A stretch of DNA of 64,000 nt from Qipengyuania gaetbuli (GTDB lineage Bacteria > Pseudomonadota > Alphaproteobacteria > Sphingomonadales > Sphingomonadaceae), in the NCBI RefSeq assembly GCF_009827315.1, contig NZ_WTYF01000004.1, positions 2,229,369 to 2,293,368 of the forward strand, given 5' to 3'. This document shows, piece after piece, positions 1 to 8,209 of the stretch (position 1 is the first letter of the stretch; each line of letters opens with the position of its first letter). The position numbers and the translations under genes are program-made. The notes below the pieces were generated by a model. That model saw only the letters and a list, made by a program, of their open reading frames with translations. It was not told the DNA's origin and ran no database searches.

Positions 1-157
1 CATTGCGCACCTTGGTCATCAGGTGCTTGCGCTTTTCTCTCGCCGATCCTTCGCCGATGGACACGGTGCGGCGGTGACGACCGCCTGAACGGTTGTCATC
101 GCGCAGGCGGCGGCCTTCTTCGATCAGGCGCTGGCTTTCGCGGGTAAGGTCGCCCAA
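1..157 (-). CDS. XpaC-like protein, N-terminal part (cut by window edge)
   Basis: Only the first ~52 residues are in the window. The frame starts at TTG (157-155) just after the end of the telA-like gene, with a purine-rich GGGAG-type ribosome site ahead of it. The visible part is charged and Arg/Glu-rich (begins GDLTRESQRLIEEGRR). Genes of the 5-bromo-4-chloroindolyl phosphate hydrolysis (XpaC) family commonly sit beside telA, so that is the likely identity. This is an inference from context, because no diagnostic domain is in view. Confidence 0.5.
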   Translation of the reverse strand, partial: MGDLTRESQRLIEEGRRLRDDNRSGGRHRRTVSIGEGSAREKRKHLMTKVRN

Positions 158-167
158 GGCTTGCTCC

Positions 168-1418
168 CTATCCCTCGATGCTCAGCAGGCCGCTTTCGGC
201 GACCTGCTTCTGCGCCTGGGCCTGCCCTTCGGCGCGGGCGATATAGCCCTTGGACTTCTCGACCTCGCTCGTAAGCAGGGTCACGGTCTGCTTCATGCTG
301 TCGAGGGCGCGCAGCTTGAAGGCATCGACCTCGTCCATCGTGTCGTAGATGTTCTGGAAGGCGCGCTGGAGCGTTTCCAGGGGGATCGTGCTGGCGGCGG
401 CCTGTTCGTGGATCTTGCCGGTCTGGTCGCGCAGCATGGTGCTGGTGGAATCGATGATGCCCGCGGTCGTTTCGTTGAGCGCGGTGATCTGGCCCAGCAC
501 GAGGCGCTGGTTGGTCATTGCTTCGGCGACGGTGACCGCGGTGCGCAGCGCGCCGACGGTGGTGGTGCTGGCGCGGTCGACGCCCTTCACCAGCTCGACA
601 TTGTTCTTCTTGACCAGGTCGAGGGCGAGGTAGCCCTGAACGCTCACAGCCATCTGGGTGAGCAGGTCCTGCGTGCGCTGGCGGACATAGAACAGCGCGG
701 TCTCGCGCACGGCCTTGGCCTTGGCCGGATCGGTCGCGTCGAGTTCGGCGGCCTTTTCTTCCAGCTTCTGGTCCAGCGTGTTGGAGATGTGGATCATCTG
801 TTCCAGATTGCCCATCGCCTCCCACAGCTTCTGCCGCTCGACGTCGATCGCGGCATTGTCCATGATCAGTTCGTCCTTGCCGCTGGCAAGGTTCAGGAGG
901 ATCGACTGGATGTGCGTCTGCGCGCTCTGATAGGAGCGGAAATAGTTCGTCAGCTTGTTGCCGAAAGGAATGATCCCGAGGAACTTTCGCGTGCCAGACA
1001 GCTTGCCGCGTTTGCCAGGGTCGAGATCCTCCACCACGCGGCGCAGCTCGGCGAGGTTGGCGCCAACGCCTTCGTCCTTGTCCATCGCGCGCACGGGGCG
1101 ATCGAGGAAGCGGTTGGACATGCCGGCGGCCGCCATGATTTCCTTGCGGCCCATGTTGGTCAGCTGGTCGACCTTCTTGCCGAATTCGGGCGAATTGGCG
1201 TCCTGCGCGATGAGGTCGGCGACGAAGCCGTCGACCTTGGTTTCCAGCTTGCTCTTCACCTCGTCCGACACGGGAACGAGCCCGGCGGCCTTCTCGGGCG
1301 CGACGGCGGGCACCGGATCGGGCGGCGTCAGGTCGAATTCGGGCGGAGCCATGGTCGCCGTGGCGGCGGGCTTGGCTGCGGACGGAGCGGCGGCTGCCTG
1401 AGGTTTTTCGTCACTCAT
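168..1418 (-). CDS. telA: TelA/KlaA family toxic anion resistance protein
   Basis: 416 aa, the usual length for the TelA/KlaA (PF05816) family, cytosolic proteins linked to tellurite and other stress resistance through an unknown mechanism. The first ~50 residues are Ala/Pro-rich and low complexity. The rest is strongly helical, with the family stretch around QSILLNLASGKDELI and a long central helix region with PLETLQRAFQNIYD. It starts at ATG 1418 and is followed 10 bases later by the XpaC-like gene, so the two probably form one transcript. Family assignment is firm; the physiological role here is not known. Confidence 0.85.
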   Translation of the reverse strand: MSDEKPQAAAAPSAAKPAATATMAPPEFDLTPPDPVPAVAPEKAAGLVPVSDEVKSKLETKVDGFVADLIAQDANSPEFGKKVDQLTNMGRKEIMAAAGMSNRFLDRPVRAMDKDEGVGANLAELRRVVEDLDPGKRGKLSGTRKFLGIIPFGNKLTNYFRSYQSAQTHIQSILLNLASGKDELIMDNAAIDVERQKLWEAMGNLEQMIHISNTLDQKLEEKAAELDATDPAKAKAVRETALFYVRQRTQDLLTQMAVSVQGYLALDLVKKNNVELVKGVDRASTTTVGALRTAVTVAEAMTNQRLVLGQITALNETTAGIIDSTSTMLRDQTGKIHEQAAASTIPLETLQRAFQNIYDTMDEVDAFKLRALDSMKQTVTLLTSEVEKSKGYIARAEGQAQAQKQVAESGLLSIEG

Positions 1419-1529
1419 GGAACTACAAGAGGCCTCCCAGAAGATTTCCTTCTGTATTAGGTCTCTATAACACGAGTTTCAAGGTGCCATCGCAGGACAG
1501 CACGTTGAATTGCGACGGATCGCCTTGAA

Positions 1530-3263
1530 TCAGGCCGCCAGGTCGAGCGGCTGGATTTCGCCGGCGAGGTAGAGCCGCTTGGCTTTCGCACGGCTGAGCT
1601 TGCCCGAACTGGTGCGCGGCAGCGTGCGCGGCGGAACCAGTTCGACGACGCAGCTCATGCCCGTGACACCGCGAACCTTGTCGGCGATCTGGTCGCGCAA
1701 GCGGACCTGCTCTTCCGGATCGGACACGCGGCAATGGACCAGCACGGCGGGCGCTTCCTCGCCGTTCTCGGTCTCGATCGAGAAGGCGGCGATATCGCCG
1801 TGGTTGAAGCCGGGCAGCTGTTCGACCGCCCATTCGATATCCTGCGGCCAGAGGTTCTTGCCGTTGATGATGATCATGTCCTTCGCGCGGCCAACGATGA
1901 ACAGGTAGCCATCGGCAAGGTAGCCCATGTCGCCCGTGTCGAGCCAACCGTCGACGAGGCATTCATTGGTCGCTTCTTCATTGCGGAAGTAGGAATGCAT
2001 GACACTGGTGCCGCGGCACCAGACCTTGCCGATCTGGTGGTCGCCCTTGGCCTTGCCGCTTTCGTCGCGGATTTCGACTTCCATGCCGGGCAGGGCCTTC
2101 CCGCAGTTGACGATGGCGCGGTAGCGCGCCGGATTGTCGAGATTGCGCGGACGGCCCGAAAGGCGTTCCTCCTCGACCAGTTCGACGCGGATACCTTCGC
2201 CGGGCGGCATGACGGTAACCGCCAGCGTCGCTTCGGCAAGGCCATAGCTGGGCGTGAAGGCGCTGGCCTTGAAACCGGCCTGCGCAAAGGCATTGACGAA
2301 GTTCTGCATCACGTCGGGGCGGATCATGTCCGCGCCATTGCCCGCCGTGCGCCAGCGCGACAGGTCGAAGCGGTCGCCAACATGACTCTGGCTGGAGATG
2401 CGGCGCGCGCAGATGTCGTAGCCAAAGGTCGGCGAATAGCTGAGCGTATTGCCCTTGTTGCGGCTGATGAGGTCGAGCCACGCCAGCGGGCGGCGGGCGA
2501 AGTGTTCGGTCTTGAGATAGTCGACCGATGCCTGGTTCGCGATCGGCGAGAGCAGGCAGCCGACGAGGCCCATGTCATGGTACCACGGCAGCCAGCTGAC
2601 CACGCGGTCGTTGACGCCCAGGTCCACGCCAGTCGAATGGCCGAAGAGATTGTGCAGCAGTGCGCGGTGGGTAACCGCGACACCGGTAGGAAAGCGGGTC
2701 GAGCCGGACGAATACTGCAAGTAGCAGATGTCGTCGGGCCAGGCTTCGGGCAGTTCGCATTCCGGGTCGGGGCGCTGGCTGAAATCCTGCCAGCTCTGGC
2801 CTTCGCAGCCCTGCCGTTCGGCAGCGGCCTGCGCCATCTCCTCGATCTCGCCGGGATAGATCAGCATCTTGGGATCGCTGCTCTGCAGCTGTACCGACAG
2901 CTGGTCGATATAGCCTTCCTTGCCGCCGAAGCCGGTCGGCAGTGGCAGCGGGACCGGCCAGGCGCCGACATAGGTACAAGCGCAGAACAGCGCGGCGAAT
3001 TCGGGGCAGGTTTCCGCTATCAGCGCGACGCGGTCTTCCTTGCCGATGCCTGCAGCGACCAACTGGCGCGCGAACTTCAACGCGTCTTCGCGCATCTCGC
3101 TGAACGGATAGGGGCGCACGAGGTCGCCGCGCATATCGTGAAAATTGAGGCCTTTTTCGCTGCGCGCAGCGTAATCGACCGCCTCGTTGAAGGTGTCGAA
3201 GTCGGCCCTGCGCCTCGGCAGGTCGCAGTCATTGGGCGTCGGCGTCAATGCGGCGTCGGTCAT
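1530..3263 (-). CDS. Fatty acyl-AMP ligase (adenylate-forming enzyme)
   Basis: 577 aa, the size of long-chain fatty acyl-AMP ligases (FAAL). These activate fatty acids as acyl-adenylates and hand them to acyl carrier or polyketide-type proteins rather than to CoA. The P-loop-like motif YLQYSSGSTRFPTGV is near residue 183, followed by WLPWYHDMGLVG, typical of FAALs. The adenylation core motif YGLAEATL and the hinge region GRAKDMIIINGKN lie further on, and the C-terminus ends with the SSGKLSRAKAKR lysine segment. It is divergent from recX. No carrier protein or PKS gene is next to it, so its product is unknown. Confidence 0.85.
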   Translation of the reverse strand: MTDAALTPTPNDCDLPRRRADFDTFNEAVDYAARSEKGLNFHDMRGDLVRPYPFSEMREDALKFARQLVAAGIGKEDRVALIAETCPEFAALFCACTYVGAWPVPLPLPTGFGGKEGYIDQLSVQLQSSDPKMLIYPGEIEEMAQAAAERQGCEGQSWQDFSQRPDPECELPEAWPDDICYLQYSSGSTRFPTGVAVTHRALLHNLFGHSTGVDLGVNDRVVSWLPWYHDMGLVGCLLSPIANQASVDYLKTEHFARRPLAWLDLISRNKGNTLSYSPTFGYDICARRISSQSHVGDRFDLSRWRTAGNGADMIRPDVMQNFVNAFAQAGFKASAFTPSYGLAEATLAVTVMPPGEGIRVELVEEERLSGRPRNLDNPARYRAIVNCGKALPGMEVEIRDESGKAKGDHQIGKVWCRGTSVMHSYFRNEEATNECLVDGWLDTGDMGYLADGYLFIVGRAKDMIIINGKNLWPQDIEWAVEQLPGFNHGDIAAFSIETENGEEAPAVLVHCRVSDPEEQVRLRDQIADKVRGVTGMSCVVELVPPRTLPRTSSGKLSRAKAKRLYLAGEIQPLDLAA

Positions 3264-3391
3264 TTTTATTACGATTCCCGTGAAAAGTCAGTGCCTTGCG
3301 GCCATCCCCATTGTTCCGTACGCCGTGCAACCCGAGCCGGCGCGTTATCGAGCTTTCCCATTCGATAAGGAGTGTGGCACGAATATGGCCG

Positions 3392-3997
3392 ATGGTTGAA
3401 CGTAACGCAACATCGCGGCGAAGCCGTCGCACGCCCAAACCGCTCGACCGCACGCGCCTGAACGATCTCGCGCTGGCCTATGTCGCGCGGTTCGCCACCA
3501 GCGCGGGCAAGCTGCGCACCTATCTCAATCGCAAGCTGCGCGAACGCGGCTGGGACGGCGAGGAAGGCCCCGATATCGATGGGCTGGTCGGGAAATTCGT
3601 CGATCGAGGCTATGTCGACGATCGCGGGTTCGGGCGGATGAAGGCCAGCGGCCTGCTCGCTCGCGGTTATGGCGCACGCCGGGTGGACGAGACGCTGCGG
3701 TCAGCCGGTATCGACGAGCGGCTGCGCGACGAGCTCGCCCCGGCCGAACGCGAAGCGCGGCAAGCGGCCGTATCGCTTGCCCGGCGGCGCCGATTCGGTC
3801 CCTTCGGCATCGTCCACGAAGACGAACCGGTGGAAGAGCGCCACAAGCGGCGCGAAAAGCAGCTTGCGGCGATGGTCCGTGCAGGCCACACCTTCGCCCA
3901 CGCGCAGGCGGTGCTGTCCGCCCGCGACGAAAGCGCTCTCGACGAATGGCTCGAAGAGGGCGAGGAAACGGGCCCAACTACAGGAACCACCGCATGA
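3392..3997 (+). CDS. recX: RecX family regulator of RecA
   Basis: 201 aa from ATG 3392. RecX binds RecA filaments and limits recombination activity. The protein has the helical repeats of the family: an N-terminal block around LALAYVARFATSAGKLRTYL, then LVGKFVDRGYVDDRGFGRMKA, the most conserved RecX segment. The C-terminal repeat ends with an acidic tail. The start is uncertain: AAGGAG at 3367-3372 is 20 bases ahead of ATG 3392 and is better placed for a four-codon ORF at 3385-3399. The gene ends in an ATGA overlap with the DUF192 gene. No recA is in the window. Confidence 0.85.
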   Translation: MVERNATSRRSRRTPKPLDRTRLNDLALAYVARFATSAGKLRTYLNRKLRERGWDGEEGPDIDGLVGKFVDRGYVDDRGFGRMKASGLLARGYGARRVDETLRSAGIDERLRDELAPAEREARQAAVSLARRRRFGPFGIVHEDEPVEERHKRREKQLAAMVRAGHTFAHAQAVLSARDESALDEWLEEGEETGPTTGTTA

Positions 3998-4491
3998 AAT
4001 TCCGCTCCGCGCTGATCTGTGCACTCCCGCTGGCGCTGATGGCCTGCGCCCAGCAGGGCACGGCGAACGAGCCGGCGCCTTCTGCCTCGCAGCAGGCGCA
4101 GGACGAAGTGCATCCGATCTCCGGCCTCAAGATCATCCCGGTCACCGTCACCGCGGGCAAGGTGAAGCACGTCTTCCGCGCCGAACTGGCCGATTCGCGA
4201 GAGGCGCAGGGCAAGGGGCTGATGTTCCGTACCGAACTGCCGGACGATGCGGCGATGATCTTCCCCAGCGTGCCGCAGACCGCGCGCAGCTTCTGGATGA
4301 AGAACACGCCGCTGCCGCTCGACATCATCTTCATCGGCACCGACGGGCGCATCCTCAACATCGCCGCCATGACCGAACCCTATTCGCTCGAATCGGTCTA
4401 TTCGGATGGGCTCACCAGCGGCGTGCTCGAAATCCGCGGCGGCCTGGCGGCCGAACTCGGCATCGGGCCGGGCGATCTCGTCGAATGGTAG
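3994..4491 (+). CDS. DUF192 domain lipoprotein
   Basis: 165 aa, beginning with a lipoprotein signal peptide (ALPLALMACAQ, lipobox LMAC, Cys at about residue 18). The mature part is a DUF192 domain with the family signatures GLMFRTELP, FWMKNTPLPLDIIF and EIRGGLAAELGI. DUF192 proteins are small secreted or periplasmic beta-rich proteins without an agreed function. The start codon overlaps the recX stop (ATGA), so translation is likely coupled. The placement ahead of the NDUFA12 gene is common in related alphaproteobacteria. Confidence 0.88.
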   Translation: MKFRSALICALPLALMACAQQGTANEPAPSASQQAQDEVHPISGLKIIPVTVTAGKVKHVFRAELADSREAQGKGLMFRTELPDDAAMIFPSVPQTARSFWMKNTPLPLDIIFIGTDGRILNIAAMTEPYSLESVYSDGLTSGVLEIRGGLAAELGIGPGDLVEW

Positions 4492-4549
4492 GCGATTTCC
4501 CGCATGCGCGTGCTTGGCGCACGCGCGGGAATCGGCTAGGCGCGCGGCC

Positions 4550-4948
4550 ATGAGCGTACTCGGAAAGATCTTCACCTGGTGGGACGGTGCCACCATCGGC
4601 ACCATGCTGTGGTCCTCGCGCAACGGCGAGCACGTCGGTACCGACGCGCAGGGCAACAAGTACTACCGTTCGAAGAAGCACGGCGAAGGCCAGCGCGAAC
4701 GCCGCTGGGTGATCTACGACGGCACCAACGATGCTAGCCGCGTGCCGGCCGAATGGCACGGCTGGCTGCACGGCTCGGGTGACGACGTGCCTGAAAGCTT
4801 CCTGCCCGCGCCGCGCATATGGGAAGCCGACTACACGCCGAATGCCACCGGCACTGCGTCCGCATACCGTCCGCAGGGCGCGCTCGAACGCGGCGGCAAG
4901 CGCGCCGCCGCCGTGGGCGATTACGAAGCCTGGTCGCCGGACGCCTGA
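4550..4948 (+). CDS. NADH:ubiquinone oxidoreductase NDUFA12-type accessory subunit
   Basis: 132 aa, matching the B17.2/NDUFA12 family, an accessory subunit of respiratory complex I kept in alphaproteobacteria and mitochondria. Family features include the N-terminal FTWWDGATIGT, DAQGNKYYRSK, RRWVIYDG and VPAEWHGWLHG, followed by the C-terminal RPQGALERGGKR region. The start at ATG 4550 follows a 58-base gap after the DUF192 gene, and the GTG of the next gene is 3 bases after the stop, so the two form a tight pair. The nuo operon itself is not in the window. Confidence 0.92.
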   Translation: MSVLGKIFTWWDGATIGTMLWSSRNGEHVGTDAQGNKYYRSKKHGEGQRERRWVIYDGTNDASRVPAEWHGWLHGSGDDVPESFLPAPRIWEADYTPNATGTASAYRPQGALERGGKRAAAVGDYEAWSPDA

Positions 4949-4950
4949 TC

Positions 4951-5439
4951 GTGCTCCGCACCGGTGCGATCCTTTGCAGCCTGGCCTTGCTGGCTGCCTG
5001 TTCGCAGGACCCGCCCGAGCCGGAAGCCGTCAGCACCGAAATTCCCGACGAGCTGCAGCGCGTCGAACTGCCCAAGGTCGAAGCCGCCGCGGAAGCCGCG
5101 ATCGGCACCCCGATGGAAGACCGGGTCGCGACGATCGGCCTGCTCAACAAGCGTAACAACGAGACCCGCGAGCTCGAACTGAAGCCCGGTCAGCAGCAGC
5201 GCGTCGGCAGCGTGATCGTGCGCCTGTCCGCTTGCGAACGCACCGCGCCGTGGGAAATGCCGCAGGAAACCGGCGCCTTCGTGCAGGTCCTCGTCCTTGA
5301 TCGGGGCAGCGAGAACCAGTTCCGCAAGATTTTTTCCGGCTGGCTGTTCAAGAACTCGCCCAGCCTGAACGTGGTCGAGCACCCGATCTACGACGTTTGG
5401 GTCAAGGACTGCGCGATGGAATTCCCGGGCGAGGAATGA
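4951..5439 (+). CDS. DUF2155 lipoprotein
   Basis: 162 aa from GTG 4951, two bases after the NDUFA12 stop codon. The N-terminus is a lipoprotein signal (ILCSLALLAACSQD, lipobox LAAC). The mature protein has a Pro/Glu-rich linker and then the DUF2155 domain with LSACERTAPWEMPQE, IFSGWLFKNSPSLN and HPIYDVWVKDC. Such proteins are exported in alphaproteobacteria and their function is unknown. The 3' end overlaps the convergent aat gene by 52 bases. Confidence 0.88.
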   Translation: MLRTGAILCSLALLAACSQDPPEPEAVSTEIPDELQRVELPKVEAAAEAAIGTPMEDRVATIGLLNKRNNETRELELKPGQQQRVGSVIVRLSACERTAPWEMPQETGAFVQVLVLDRGSENQFRKIFSGWLFKNSPSLNVVEHPIYDVWVKDCAMEFPGEE

Positions 5440-6071
5440 GCGTTCGCCGCGGCCACGGCCTGCGGTATCGAACCTGACGCGGGACCACGCGCCTCGCGCA
5501 ATTTCTCCAGATAGGCCGACTGGGGCAGGGCTACCGCCCCCATGGTTGCCAGGTGGTCGGTCATGAACTGGCAGTCGAGCAGCGAATAACCCGCTTCGCG
5601 CATGGCCGCGACCAGCCAGGCCAGCGCGGTCTTGCTGGCATTGTTGGTGCGGCTGAACATGCTTTCGCCGCAGAACACCTTGTCGAAGGCCACGCCGTAG
5701 AGCCCGCCGACCAGCTCGCCGTCGTCCCACACCTCGATCGAATGGGCATGGCCCGCCTTGTGCAGCGCGATGTAGCTCGATTCGATCTGGTAGCTGATCC
5801 AGCTTTCCGCGTGTTCCTCGCGCGGTTCGGCGCAGGCGGCGATGACCGCGCGGAAATCGCGGTCGCAGGTCACGCGGAAGCGGTCCTGCTTCACCACCTT
5901 GCGCAGGCTCTTGGAGAAGCGGAACCCGTCGAGCGGGATGATCGCCCGCTCGCGCGGCTCGACCCAGTACACCTCGCGGTCCCCGCGGTGGTCGGCCATG
6001 GGGAAGATGCCGCTGCGATAGGCGTGCAGCAGCAGGTCGACAGGGATCAGATCGGGCACGGGGGCATGCAT
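5388..6071 (-). CDS. aat: Leucyl/phenylalanyl-tRNA--protein transferase
   Basis: 227 aa. Aat adds Leu or Phe to N-terminal Arg/Lys of proteins, making them N-degron substrates for ClpS/ClpAP; clpS is also in this window at about 22.6 kb. Family motifs are YRSGIFPMAD, VYWVEPRERAIIPLD, GGLYGVAFDKVFCGESMFS, NNASKTALAWLV and LLDCQFMTDHLATMGA. ATG 6071 was chosen because it gives the usual N-terminus just before the first conserved helix and has AGGATGG nine bases upstream. ATG 6083 and ATG 6104 are in-frame alternatives. The C-terminal tail overlaps the convergent DUF2155 gene. Confidence 0.9.
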   Translation of the reverse strand: MHAPVPDLIPVDLLLHAYRSGIFPMADHRGDREVYWVEPRERAIIPLDGFRFSKSLRKVVKQDRFRVTCDRDFRAVIAACAEPREEHAESWISYQIESSYIALHKAGHAHSIEVWDDGELVGGLYGVAFDKVFCGESMFSRTNNASKTALAWLVAAMREAGYSLLDCQFMTDHLATMGAVALPQSAYLEKLREARGPASGSIPQAVAAANAHSSPGNSIAQSLTQTS

Positions 6072-6159
6072 GGCAGGGACCATCCTAGCAGTTTGCATTT
6101 CCATGCGATACGCGGCTTGCCAGCAGCGCACAGAGCGACTAATGCGCGCCCTCGGCTGC

Positions 6160-6235
6160 AGGGGTGTAGCTCAGCTGGTAGAGCATCGGTCTCCAAAACC
6201 GAGGGCCACGGGTTCGAATCCTGTCACCCCTGCCA
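6160..6235 (+). tRNA. tRNA-Trp (anticodon CCA)
   Basis: 76 bases including an encoded CCA. The acceptor stem AGGGGTG pairs with CACCCCT, the discriminator is G, the D-arm is TAGCTCAGCTGGTAGAGC, the anticodon loop is CTCCAAA with CCA, and the T-loop is GGTTCGAATCC. The 5' flank is the aat promoter region and the next gene is the LOG protein; the secE-nusG genes that often follow tRNA-Trp are absent. Confidence 0.97.
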
Positions 6236-6289
6236 TTTCCTTTCTTCAATGACTTGTCGCTTTCATCGGCGGGGCCTACTGCGCCCGTC

Positions 6290-7180
6290 ATGACAGAAGA
6301 AGAAAAGCAAAAGCGCGGCATCCAGGACCGCAAGTTCTACGCGGCCGAACAGGAAGCCAAGTTCGAGAAGAAGGGCCTCGCGGTCCACACGCCGCAGACC
6401 GAACACCCCAGTTACAAGCTCGCCTTCCAGGACAAGGACTTCCTGCTGCGCGAGGAATTGCGGCCGGTCCGCTTCCAGCTCGAACTACTCAAGCCCGAGA
6501 TGATTCTCGACGAGGCTGGCGTCGGCTCGACGCTGGTGATGTACGGCAGTGCACGCATTCCTCCTCCCGAAGCCGCCGAAACCGCGCTCGAAGGCGCGAA
6601 GGACCTGCCCGAGGAAGACCGCAAGGTGGTCGAGAGCCTCGTGGCGAAGTCCAAATATTATGCCGAGGCGCTGAAGCTGGCGAAGCTGGCGACCGAGAAG
6701 TCGATCATCGAGAACGGCAAGCGCCAGTTCGTCGTCTGCTCGGGTGGCGGCCCCTCGATCATGGAAGCGGCCAATCGCGGTGCGAGCGAGGCGGGCGGGG
6801 AATCCATCGGCCTCAACATCATCCTGCCGCATGAGCAGGCACCCAACCAGTATGTGACGCCCTACCTGTCCCTGAACTTCCACTATTTCGCGCTGCGCAA
6901 GATGCACTTCCTGCTGCGCGCACGGGCGGTGGCCGTGTTCCCGGGCGGGTTCGGCACGTTCGACGAGTTCTTCGAGCTGCTGACCCTGATCCAGACCGGC
7001 AAGATGAAGCCGATCCCGATCCTGCTGTTCGGCAAGGATTTCTGGACGCGGGTGGTGAACTTCGAAGCCATCGCGGAAGAAGGCACAATCTCGAAGAAGG
7101 ATCTCGAACTGTTCCGCTGGTGCGAAACCGCGGAAGAGGCGTGGGAATACCTCTGCGACTTCTACAACCTCGGCTGCTGA
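6290..7180 (+). CDS. LOG family protein (lysine decarboxylase-like Rossmann fold)
   Basis: 296 aa. LOG proteins hydrolyse nucleoside 5'-monophosphates carrying modified adenine (cytokinin riboside phosphate ribohydrolase) or related nucleotides. The diagnostic PGGFGTFDEFFE motif is near residue 222, and a second signature, SGGGPSIMEAANRGA, is at about 150. It has a charged N-terminal extension of about 70 residues not present in the short LOG forms, as in the longer TIGR00730 proteins. ATG 6290 was preferred over ATG 6254. It is convergent with thiD. Substrate specificity cannot be read from the sequence. Confidence 0.85.
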   Translation: MTEEEKQKRGIQDRKFYAAEQEAKFEKKGLAVHTPQTEHPSYKLAFQDKDFLLREELRPVRFQLELLKPEMILDEAGVGSTLVMYGSARIPPPEAAETALEGAKDLPEEDRKVVESLVAKSKYYAEALKLAKLATEKSIIENGKRQFVVCSGGGPSIMEAANRGASEAGGESIGLNIILPHEQAPNQYVTPYLSLNFHYFALRKMHFLLRARAVAVFPGGFGTFDEFFELLTLIQTGKMKPIPILLFGKDFWTRVVNFEAIAEEGTISKKDLELFRWCETAEEAWEYLCDFYNLGC

Positions 7181-7187
7181 GGCAGGC

Positions 7188-7988
7188 TTAGCCCAGCTTG
7201 CGCACCGCCTGGTGCCCGAGCGGGCCGGAGCCTGCGCCGAAGCCCGGTGCATTCTCGATTGCCGCATAGACGAAGCCGCGCGCCAGCCTGATGGCGTGCG
7301 TTGTCGGCTGGCCATAGGCGAGGAAGGTCGCAAGCGCCGCCGACAGCGTGCAGCCCGTGCCGTGGGTGTGCGGCGTATCGATGCGCGCGTGGCCGAAGCT
7401 CGCCAGCTTTCCGGTCGAGGACACGGCGCGGTCCAGCACCTCATCGCCTTCGCCGTGGCCGCCCTTGGCCAGCACCACCGTGTCGTGCTTTTCCGCCAGC
7501 ACGCGCGCCGCGTTGAAGACCTCGTCGTCGGGAATGTCGGCGCGGCCCGTCAGCGCCGCGAGCTCGGGCAGGTTGGGCGTGACGACGGTGGCTATATCCA
7601 TCAGCGCGCCGAAGGCATTGACGGTCTTCGCGCTCGCCAGCGCGGACCCGCTGGTCGCCACCATGACGGGATCGAAAACGATCGGGCCGGGAAAGGTGTC
7701 GAGCCGTTCGGCAAGGCGCATGGCGATTTCGGGTGAGCCGAGCATCCCGATCTTGATCGCATCGGCACCGATGTCGGACAGGCAGCTTTCCACCTGCTGC
7801 ATCACGAAACCGGGTGAGAACACCTCCACCCCCTGCACGCCGGTGGTGTTCTGGGCCGTCACGGCGGTGATCGCGCTCATGGCATAGCCGCCGAGCATGG
7901 TGATGGTCTTGATATCGGCCTGGATGCCGGCGCCTCCGGAGGAATCGGAGCCGGCGATGGTCAGCACGCGCGGCGGGGTGCCGGTCAT
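7188..7988 (-). CDS. thiD: Hydroxymethylpyrimidine/phosphomethylpyrimidine kinase
   Basis: 266 aa, normal length for ThiD, which phosphorylates HMP and HMP-P for thiamine synthesis. Motifs: N-terminal LTIAGSDSSGGAGIQADIKT, the substrate region GGYAMSAITAVTAQNT, DPVMVATSG, and the C-terminal DTPHTHGTGCTLSAALAT anion hole and catalytic Cys segment. The ATG overlaps the stop of the DUF1272 gene by four bases, so it is translated together with glmM and DUF1272. I see no TPP riboswitch upstream of this run. Confidence 0.95.
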   Translation of the reverse strand: MTGTPPRVLTIAGSDSSGGAGIQADIKTITMLGGYAMSAITAVTAQNTTGVQGVEVFSPGFVMQQVESCLSDIGADAIKIGMLGSPEIAMRLAERLDTFPGPIVFDPVMVATSGSALASAKTVNAFGALMDIATVVTPNLPELAALTGRADIPDDEVFNAARVLAEKHDTVVLAKGGHGEGDEVLDRAVSSTGKLASFGHARIDTPHTHGTGCTLSAALATFLAYGQPTTHAIRLARGFVYAAIENAPGFGAGSGPLGHQAVRKLG

Positions 7989-8209
7989 CCCTTGAACTTC
8001 CGCTCAGTCGCAGCGGGGAACTTGTCGAGCAGTTTGCGCGCGCGGGTCGGGCGATCCATCAACTCGCCCCCGCAATTGGGGCACAGGTCGTCGAGCGCCT
8101 CGGCGCAATCCGCGCAAAAGGTGCATTCGAAGCTGCAGATGAAGGCGCCGGGCGCATCGGCCGGCGTATCGGCGCCGCAGCGTTCGCAATCGGGGCGCAT
8201 TTCCAGCAT
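7985..8209 (-). CDS. DUF1272 zinc-ribbon-like protein
   Basis: 74 aa. The DUF1272 family is defined by a compact Cys-rich pattern, here MRPDCERCGADT, then FICSFECTFCADCAE and LCPNCGGELMDRP, giving several CxxC pairs that probably bind zinc. The function is unknown. Its start overlaps the glmM stop (TGATG) and its stop overlaps the thiD start (ATGA), so it sits in a fully coupled three-gene run. Confidence 0.88.
   Translation of the reverse strand: MLEMRPDCERCGADTPADAPGAFICSFECTFCADCAEALDDLCPNCGGELMDRPTRARKLLDKFPAATERKFKG

Noticed and set aside
93..1460. Long rightward open frame opposite the telA-like gene
   Set aside because: High GC leaves antisense frames open. The protein is of biased composition, and the minus-strand gene has clear family motifs.
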